Origin: Chaetoderma sp. LZ-2023a
Lineage: Eukaryota > Mollusca > Caudofoveata > Chaetodermatida > Chaetodermatidae
Assembly: GCA_034401795.1 (NCBI GenBank)
Contig: CM067374.1
Coordinates: 94,766,398-94,830,397 of the forward strand
DNA: 64,000 bases
Direction of reading: 5' to 3'
The translations under genes were made by a program, and so were the position numbers. Under the pieces are notes generated by a model that did not search any database, was not told the origin of the DNA, and saw only the letters and a list, made by a program, of their open reading frames with translations. This document shows, piece by piece, positions 56,961 to 64,000 of this stretch. Positions within the stretch are counted from its first letter, which is position 1, and each line of letters starts with the position of its first letter.

Positions 56961-57559
56961 GTTCTACTTATAGCCGATGGCCTTTCTAATTGAAATGCAT
57001 ATGTCCCCGGTGAGTGCTACATGACTCCTTGTGCGTTATTATGTAGTGGAATTAATTGATGTTGTCGCATACTTCTTGTCGTTTCCATTCTACCATTGCG
57101 GATTTTTTGATGTTTTTGAACTCAATGGTTGTGGAGCTATTGTCTTGTCTGGTGCCAGCGAATTGGCTAAACATATTAAGAATTTTTGGATTGTTACGTA
57201 AATATCATAATTTCCTAAATGGAAAATCATATGCGCATTCAAGTTTCCAAAGAAGTGCCAACCAATAGCAAATATGAGTGACATTCTTGATCTGGTTGTA
57301 CTGAGTTCTGTTTTGTCGATGTCACTTCGCAGCAGATTTATGCACTATCCACATCTTCTCCGAGCAGCATTGTATATCCTTTTATATGAGAGGGAGGGTG
57401 TTTGGAGCTAAATCTAGTGCTTCTTTAATACAGAGTCGCATTGGACTATATGTCTTACAGAAGCATCACCACGTAGTTCCTAAAGACCGGTATATTTATC
57501 CTGAGCAGATAATCAATTGAGTGTACCAGTTGTTTGTCGTTGATGTCTTTGATATTTTA
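56961..57559. other. Unassigned sequence
   Basis: No recognised feature. Confidence 0.35.
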
Positions 57560-57760
57560 TAAACATTCTGTTGAATCTTTCGAAACTAATAGGTAGCAAC
57601 AGCCCCAGTCAACAACAGCCCCAAGTCAAAATATTCAAGAGCATACCTGTATAGCAACCTTGACATTGGGATTCTAGTAATTTAGGGTTCAAATTATATA
57701 CGTCGATTCCAATACTTGTATAAAGTGGGCGGGACTTAGCTAGACACGGGCCCGCATAGC
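57560..57760 (-). mobile_element. Family A element (A2), partial
   Basis: CTGTTGAATCTTTCGAAACT, GTAGCAACAGCCCCAGTCAA, ACCTTGACATTGGGATTCTA and GTGGGCGGGACTTAGCTAGA. The hairpin is collapsed and shows a small tandem duplication of AACAGCCCCAGTCA. Confidence 0.8.
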
Positions 57761-58930
57761 GAGAAATTAATCCCCCTAATCTGCAAGGCGTAATACAAGT
57801 GAGCTAAACAATTACTTAAAGAATGGTGAAATCTCATTCTTGCTTTTGAAATGGGGAATGCTAATGTCACCAATCACTTGTTGAAAGATGAGACTCCACG
57901 AACATGAGTCAGCGAGCAAAGTTCAAGAGAAGTGCAGGACTTCCCCTGACAGCAAGAGTATCCAGCCAACTAATGCCACTTCGACACAGTGTATCATGTT
58001 CACAAAGAAATGACAGGTCGCTAGATTGGAGTACGAGATGTCATCGCATACATCAATAAGATAAGACGTACACATAGTGACGGAGAGAGAAGGTTCAGCA
58101 CAATGGAACACATGCAATCAGACTAGCTGCAAGTCGCACATCTCATGCACACGTATATATACGAACGGCCTCGCCACAAATGTTTTTAAAGGCTGGATCC
58201 TAGGGGTATATATAAGGTTACGGTGAGGGACAGAAGAACGTCACCGTGCCCCTTTCACTAGATAAATACGTCACAAGTATAACACAGATGAGGAGGCGCT
58301 CAAGAGATAAACCACAATAATTCGTTTCCGGATTATTTGCAAAGTCTCAGCAAACATAATGGGCACATTCGATTGAGAATTAGACTCTAAGAGTTGTGTT
58401 GTTAACTGGTAGAGGTACAATGTGAAATCATTAGAAGAATCGCATGACGTCAAAAGACAGATCGACCACCCGAAGCACAAACTGAAGTAATCGAGTATCC
58501 GCGCATCATTTGCCGACCAAGTTGAAGCCATGAGCTTGGAAATGCATGAGAAGAAAGTACATGATAATCGTCATTAACATGATGAATCGTAACATAGCAT
58601 ACATTAGCAGAGTCACAACAGTCATTATGTCTGTCTAATCAGCCCATTGGCTCGTATCTAATGAGACGTAATAGCGCCCATTTGCCACACAGAACTCCGT
58701 AATATGAGGAAAATGTATGTTTCAGGATATTAAAACAGCTTGTTACAGAGATACAGATGGTGTTGACGCCACGTGCTCTATCATCTGTTCCAAAATACAC
58801 ACCGGCTACGAGTTTGAGTTTGTTCAAGATGTTGCACGGATTGGTAGGAACGCCATCTTCTTTAGATTGTGTTATGTTATCATCAAGCATGCACACTCAA
58901 CGCAACAATATCATTCGTTCTCTAACCCTC
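57761..58930. other. Unassigned sequence
   Basis: No gene or repeat recognised. Frames here lack protein-like composition. Confidence 0.35.
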
Positions 58931-58957
58931 GCACCCACACCTTCCTCTACGCCTCGA

Positions 58958-59775
58958 TTGCTCACTCACTCACTCACTCACTCACTCACTCACTCACTCA
59001 CTCACTCACTCACTCACTCACTCACTCACTCACTCACTCACTCACTCACTCACTCACTCACTCACTCACTCACTCACTCACTCATTCACCCACCCACCCA
59101 CCCACCCACCCACCCACCGACGCACCCACCCACCCACCCACCCACCCACCAACCCAGCCACCCAGCCACCCACCCACCCACCCACAGACTCACTCACCCA
59201 CCCACTCACTCACTCATGCACCAGAAACCACACACCCACGCATCAGAAACCACCCACCCACCCACCCACCCACCAACCCACCCACCCACCAACCAACCCA
59301 CTCACTCACTCACTCACTCACTCACTCACTCACTCACTCACTCACTCACTCACCCACCCACTCACTCGCTCGCTCGCCCACTCACTCCCTCACTCACTCA
59401 CTCACTCACTCACTCACTCACTCACTCACTCACTCACTCGCTTACTCACTAACTCGTCTGCCAGCACACCCGCCCACCGACCCACCAACCCACCGACCAC
59501 CGACCCACCCATCAACCCACTCAACCATTCAACCACCCACTCATCCATCCGCGCCCACACCCACCACCTCCACCACACCCACCCACCTACTCACCCACCC
59601 ACCTACCCATCCACCCACCCACTCCTCCTCTCTCCCTCTCTCCATCTCCCTAGCTGGCTGGCAGATTAGCTCGCTGGCTGGCTGGCTCCATCGCCCGCCC
59701 ATCCACCCACGCGCCCACTCACACACACACTCACCCACTCACTCACTCACGCACCCACCCACCTACTTACTCACT
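58958..59775. repeat. ~800-bp complex (CTCA)n/(CCCA)n tetranucleotide array
   Basis: Blocks of CTCA (58960-59083), CCCA (59085-59190), mixed CTCA/CCCA (59300-59450) and diverged CCCACC text to 59775. The 358-codon Thr-His-Ser-Leu/Pro frame is an artefact: the 4-bp unit keeps all three frames of one strand open. Confidence 0.97.
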
Positions 59776-60009
59776 CTTGCATACATAATCTAATTTGGGG
59801 GATTCGCGTGCATAGCCACTATTTGCGAGGTTAATTGCTTATTGTAACACGGCCGTACTTAATTGGACATCTGTAAGTCAATCCTAACGGGTAATTAAAC
59901 AGAAATACTACCCAATCATCTACGGACAAATTACTCCTGGGAGCTATTTTTACAGTAATTATTAGGTCGTGGATGAAATTGATCCACTGTCCGTGAAAAG
60001 TTCGCCATG
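59776..60009. other. Unassigned sequence
   Basis: No recognised feature. Confidence 0.35.
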
Positions 60010-60172
60010 CGTTAGTTTATTGAGCGGTCGCTCACGGCTACGCTTCTATTCGGGTTGTGTCTAGAATTGCTTATGGGCTCGGCCATTTTGCGCAAGGTAT
60101 TGTGGTCTACAACAGCTAACTATAGAGATAGATAGAGTGCGCCTCTATTTTTCGATTGGAACCATAGATTTA

Positions 60173-60223
<51 letters not shown>

Positions 60224-60415
60224 CTAGATCGCTCATACGCATACGCTCGCTATACGGTTAGGGGGGGGGGGGGGGGGGGTGGTACATGTCTCGACCGCTG
60301 GACCATCACTGGCTGACTGACATCTACGCAGACGATCAGCTATGCATATAGCCTCCAAAAGTCTGTAAATTCTTTCTTTGTTAATTGGAACAGAAATTCT
60401 GCTTAAATAGCATGC
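60010..60415. repeat. Dispersed repeat H, copy 1 (uninterrupted)
   Basis: Shares GGTTGTGTCTAG, TTTGCGCAAGG(G/T)ATTGTGG, GACTGAC and CAGACGATCAG ... GCATATAGCCTCCAAAAGT with 61670-61718 plus 62503-62775. It contains (TA)n at 60175-60219 and a G-run at 60261-60279. Its TCTAGAATTGCTTATGGGC is the empty counterpart of the family A insertion site at 61719. Confidence 0.9.
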
Positions 60416-61048
60416 AAAATACGGAACTACAAAACTACGGTAAAAATAAATAGGGGAAATACGGTAGTACGGAGAGGCGGTAAGAATTACAGAAATGCGT
60501 TAAAACCTAACGCATACATCGCTGAAATTCCAAACATTTATATACATATGATAACTATACGATAACGTCTATTCATTTTGGAAACTGCTGCAGCAAACCG
60601 TTGCTGCACACATGTAGACAACTTTCAGCATCATTGTTTACATAATCTACACAAATCTTTCATGTACTGGCCGTGAAACAACTAGGCATAGCCTTTGAAA
60701 TCAGTAAAATAATCGTTAAAGCGAGTTATTTTTCAGCGAAACCTGACACCGTTTGGTATAGAAGACCTAAAAATAAATTAACCCGTTTACAAAACAAGCT
60801 AGAATTTCTGTTTTTCTTGGTAAATATAGTGACTTATTTACATGTATGAGCTGTACTGCAAACCCGCCGACTCGATGGTATAGAACATCTAAAGAATAAA
60901 TTTAAATGTTTGCAAAACAAGACAGAATTTCTGTTTATGTTTTGTAAGTATAATGACTTATTTATGAGCTGTATAACGTAGCCTAAGCAGTAGAATCACT
61001 TGTAATAAGTGAGCACATATTTTAACAAGAGCGCTCAGATATTGTAGA
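60416..61048. repeat. Region with a ~122-bp tandem duplication
   Basis: GGTATAGAAGACCTAAAAATAAATT at 60755 recurs as GGTATAGAACATCTAAAGAATAAATT at 60877, with CAAAACAAG-AGAATTTCTGT and AATGACTTATTTA after both. The rest is unassigned. Confidence 0.7.
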
Positions 61049-61393
61049 GCCTCCCCAGCAAACATTGTTTCGTTGGCCCAACATAAGTTTTATTTGTTGG
61101 CCCAACGTAGTTTTGCTCGTTGGCCTTACGTTGGCCCAACATGTGATTTCGTTGGCCCAAGGTTGGTCTTACATGTGGTTGATTAATAGAAAATTAGTTA
61201 CGTTAGGCGTACGTTGTATTTACGTTGGCTGGCTGATGGTAAATTAGTTACGTTAGGCCAACGCAGATTTTACGTGGAAACACTACGTGATACGTTGGGC
61301 CAACGTAATCCCACGAGCAAACCTATGTTGGGCCAACGAATAAACATACGTTGGGCCAACTTGGGCCAACATAGCATTGTTTGCAGGGTTGCC
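61049..61393. mobile_element. TTGGCCCAAC foldback element
   Basis: Inverted ends: CCCCAGCAAACATTG ... GTTGGCCCAAC at the left, and GTTGGGCCAACTTGGGCCAA ... CATTGTTTGCAGGG at the right. Multiple TTGGCCCAAC words in between face both ways. About 345 bp, no ORF. The frames across it reflect the repeated words. Confidence 0.8.
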
Positions 61394-61404
61394 GTTACAA
61401 TCAA

Positions 61405-61650
61405 TTAGTTCCCCGGTAGGGTGATGTCACAGTCAAAATACGTAATGACTGGCGTAGCTATGTCCAACAGGTACATTGAAAAGTCCTTCAGCCGTACGAA
61501 TTGAAGAGCTTTACTATTTAATAAGCAGCAGCACCCAGTCAAATTAGTTCCAAAATATTCAACAGCTCACCTTCATAGTTACCGTGAAAAGGGGATTCTG
61601 GGAAGACCTGGTTCAAAGCATGTATATAAATCCCGACGACTATGACGGAT
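61405..61650 (-). mobile_element. Family A element (A2), partial
   Basis: TCACAGTCAAAATACGTAAT, GCCGTACGAATTGAAGAGC, AATAAGCAGCAGCACCCAGT, GTTCCAAAATATTCAACAGC and GGATTCTGGGAAGACC. One hairpin arm is missing. Confidence 0.8.
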
Positions 61651-61718
61651 GTGCGTGTAGGCCTATCATCTCTCCGTGGCCGTTCAGCACTACGCATTCA
61701 CTTGGTTGTGTCTAGTAT

Positions 61719-62502
61719 GGACCTGTCCACATTATCCATCCACCACATGACGTCATAATCAACTATGTGACGTGTAGAATGACATCATAATCAATGACGT
61801 CATTATGGCGTGACTTATACAAGTACGTCACGAATGCATAATAGACCTTTCCGGTTTCGGCTAGGCCCCGCCCACTTCTAGCTAAGTCCACCCACACCTC
61901 GCTCGTGTTGGGATCGGTCAATCCCTGAAATACCTGATTATCAATTTCCAGAAAACTACAGATAAGCTGTTACATATTTTGAAACTAATTTGACTGGGTG
62001 CTGGTGCTGTTGCTGCTTATGGCAGCAACAGCGCCCAGTCAAATAAGTTTCAAAATATTAAACAGCATGTTTATTAAATAGCAGACATACAATTCTTACA
62101 ACGTGTTGGACGATTAAGAGTTAAAAACGGTCCAAATATAATCATTTATGACGCAATGATTATGATGTCAGCATGCACGTCACTTAGATGTCTATGACGT
62201 CAGCTGACGTCATATAATCAAATGATAAAATTGGAACGGTCCATTGGAGATGGACTATGCGTTGTTGTAAGAATTGCATGACTACTATGTAATACATCTT
62301 CTGTTGAATATTTTGAAACTAATTTGACTGGGCCCTGTTGTCCAGCACCCAGTCAAATTAGTTACAAAATATTCAACGGCTTACCTGTATAGATTTCAGG
62401 AAATTGATCGTCAGGGCATTAGATCGATCGATCCCAACACTGCGAAGTGTGGGTGGAGCTTAGCTAGAGGTGAGCGGGGCATAGCTAAAACTGGAACGGT
62501 CC
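61719..62502 (-). mobile_element. Family A element (A1), itself interrupted
   Basis: GGACCTGTCCACATTATCC, octamers at about 61748 and 61795, then (after the inner element) CTGTTGAATATTTTGAAACT, short hairpin GGGCCCTGTTGTCCAGCACC, ACCTGTATAGATTTCAGGAA, GCTAAAACTGGAACGGTCC. Minus the inner insertion it is about 384 bp. Flanks are TAT and ATT; the empty site in repeat H reads TAGAATTGC. Confidence 0.95.
61843..62242 (+). mobile_element. Family A element (A1), nested
   Basis: AGACCTTTCCGGTTTCGGC ... CTCGCTCGTGTTGGGATCGG, hairpin GAAACTAATTTGACTGGGTG ... GCGCCCAGTCAAATAAGTTT, TTTATTAAATAGC, two octamers in TGACGTCAGCTGACGTCA (about 62194-62211), end TTGGAACGGTCC. 400 bp, flanked AT and AT; inserted in the opposite orientation to its host. 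Confidence 0.95.
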
Positions 62503-62775
62503 ATTGCCTATAGGCGCAGTCATTTCGCGCAAGGGATTGTGGTCATTCACGTTTTTTAATGAGAGCGAGGTAGCTCGCCTCTATTTAGATTGAAATCGTC
62601 TATTTAGGACATATTGTCTAGATCTCTCGTGTGCATTATACGCTTACTCTCACTATTGGGACTAGTTATACCTCCGCTGGTGGCCTGAGCTAATTGCTGA
62701 CTGACTGACGCAGACGATCAGATGCATATATAGCCTCCAAAAGTGAGTAAATTCTTTTTTTGGCAATTGAAAGAG

Positions 62776-62939
62776 AAATTGAATAGACGCAAATTTATAC
62801 ACTTGCATCAGAAATAAAATGCTATTGTGATCTGTCCCACTGTACCCACGTACATCTCTTAATCTCCACTTCAACACTCGTCCCGACCAAACTGGCCAAA
62901 ATGGCTTCTTTAGTAATCTTGAGAAACTACCATTTACGT
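62776..62939. other. Unassigned sequence
   Basis: No recognised feature. Confidence 0.35.
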
Positions 62940-63055
62940 CTAACAGGTAGACATTTTTGAAAATTTACCACAGGAATGACTGGCTCGATAACTGAGCCTA
63001 TCATTCCAATGGTAAACTGCCAAAAACAACGGTCTCTTGGTCTGCAAATGAGCAT
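62940..63055. mobile_element. Foldback family B copy
   Basis: AAATTTACCACAGGAATGAC, TGGCTCGATAACTGAGCCTA, TCATTCCAATGGTAAACTGC and CTCTTGGTCTGCAAATGAGC. Confidence 0.85.
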
Positions 63056-63074
63056 AGAATATCTCTATGATAAT

Positions 63075-63235
63075 GGATGGATCTGCTCAGTCACCCAAGC
63101 ATATGACGGCATAATTATTTACGTCATATGCAGGATTACGTCACAATCAAAATGCGTGATGAATGATGTAAATAGCTTCATCAGGAATATTGAATAATCC
63201 ATCAAGTGTACGAATATTATGTCTACGATTTAATC
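63075..63235 (-). mobile_element. Family A element (A2), 3' half only
   Basis: GGATTACGTCACAATCAAAA, AATAATCCATCAAGTGTACG and TATGTCTACGATTTAATC match 39690-39790. The hairpin and 5' half are absent. Confidence 0.75.
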
Positions 63236-63570
63236 CCCGGGAGTTAATCAATATATCAATCGATCAACCAACTACTGCCAGTGTCACGATGGAGACCGGG
63301 TTAGGACAAAGTATACACCATACGGTGTACATCCAAAAGATAGTCTCATATGAATTCGCCAGTGTATCAGTATATCCGACATGTGAAAGCTGGTTCGCTA
63401 AACCAAGAATCTTGTCTTAGTGTGGTGTTCCAGCGGAAAGATGTCTGGGTTGCTGATGCTCTGTGGAATTGCAGGATGACGGTTCAGCGGGGAAATGATG
63501 ATCAACAAAGTAAACTAACGGGTGCACTCCGGAGGCGAGGTTAGCGCAGAACTTGAAGTCGGCGCGTTAA
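63236..63570. other. Unassigned sequence
   Basis: No gene recognised; the short frames here are not protein-like. A (TACC)n patch follows at 63580-63616. Confidence 0.35.
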
Positions 63571-63659
63571 AAATCTAAGCATACCTACCTACACCTACCT
63601 ACCTACATACCTACCAAGCAAGCAAACAATCTTTATTGACAAATCCAACATCTGGACAT

Positions 63660-64000
63660 ACAGACAATATGCGACATTCTGTTGAATATTTTGATACTAA
63701 TTTGACTGGGCATTGTACGAATTGTATGACCTTATTATTTAATCAACATTCTGTTGAAAATTTGAAACTAATTTTTCTAGGCGTTGTATGCCTTTACCAT
63801 TATCAATTGCGTCCTATAAAAGCTTCACAGGCATCATAGTCAAAATGCTTAGTGAATGATGTCTCTAGTTCCATCGTGAATATTGAATAGTCCGTCAAGT
63901 GTACAAATGTTATGTTTTTACTTTTTAATCAACATTCTGTTGAATATTTTGAAATTACTTTTACCGGCCGCTGTTACGGCCATAGGCAGCAAACGCACCC
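63660..64000 (-). mobile_element. Family A fragments, running off the window end
   Basis: Three hairpin left arms in the same orientation: CTGTTGAATATTTTGATACT (63679), CTGTTGAAAATTTGAAACTA (63751) and CTGTTGAATATTTTGAAATT (63936). Each is preceded by a TTTAATCAACATT or similar flank, and the last also by GTCCGTCAAGTGTACAAATG. The last copy continues beyond 64000. Confidence 0.85.

Larger units (their letters stand above)
61670..62775. repeat. Dispersed repeat H, copy 2, interrupted by family A
   Basis: 61670-61718 matches 60020-60070 and 62503-62775 matches 60071-60415. Between them is a family A element. Confidence 0.9.

Noticed and set aside
58717-59793. 358-codon Thr-His-Ser-Leu/Pro-rich frame
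   Set aside because: It is a translation of (CTCA)n and (CCCA)n tetranucleotide repeats, which keep every frame of one strand open; no coding signal outside the repeat.

Overview
The window is non-coding, repeat-dominated DNA from an animal genome, most likely a marine invertebrate; phylum cannot be fixed from sequence alone. Reasons: decayed LINEs with invertebrate-style ORFs, Tc1 and Harbinger DNA transposons with introns, a relic of a P2X7-type zinc-binding domain gene, abundant microsatellites, a 500-base assembly gap (30038-30537), and dozens of short inverted-repeat (foldback/MITE-like) elements. No intact host gene, rRNA, tRNA or CRISPR array was found; every protein-like stretch longer than about 100 residues that I recognise is a transposon gene or a pseudogene.

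Layout. 1-2010: ORF1 of a LINE (12-residue repeats, coiled coil, SGNH/esterase-like domain). 2095-2480: two tandem copies of foldback family B. 3014-10000: an old long inverted repeat whose left arm was hit by a Tc1 element (3305-4969) and whose right arm was hit by a Harbinger element (5736-9915, with HARBI1-like nuclease and Myb/SANT-like genes in convergent orientation). 11080-19535: a LINE whose endonuclease and reverse transcriptase parts are separated by about 4 kb containing a two-exon P2X7-domain pseudogene and further repeats. 19540-26870: dispersed repeats and MITEs, including one family A element nested in another, and a ~200-bp tandem array. 26868-29370: a second LINE type with a ~0.8 kb tandem duplication. 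31190-34440: three tandem repeat arrays (112, 30 and 86 bp). 35640-37090: head-to-head fragments of the second LINE type. 37560-41240: microsatellites, unidentified open stretches and family A copies. 41770-54740: mostly family A and related palindromic elements, a pseudogene of an uncharacterised invertebrate protein family (46200-47115), and a perfect 23-bp minisatellite. 55460-59775: tetranucleotide arrays and a ~560-bp tandem duplication. 60010-64000: repeat H copies, a TTGGCCCAAC foldback element, and a triple-nested family A insertion whose empty site is visible in the window.

The most striking feature is family A: at least 17 copies or part-copies of a ~335-410 bp element with GGACCTTTCCAGTTT-type inverted ends, a central ~40-bp-arm hairpin, AATAAA-containing flank and, near one end, one or two perfect TGACGTCA (CRE/ATF) octamers. 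It has inserted repeatedly into itself and into other repeats. No genes act together here in a pathway; the relationships are those of successive insertions.
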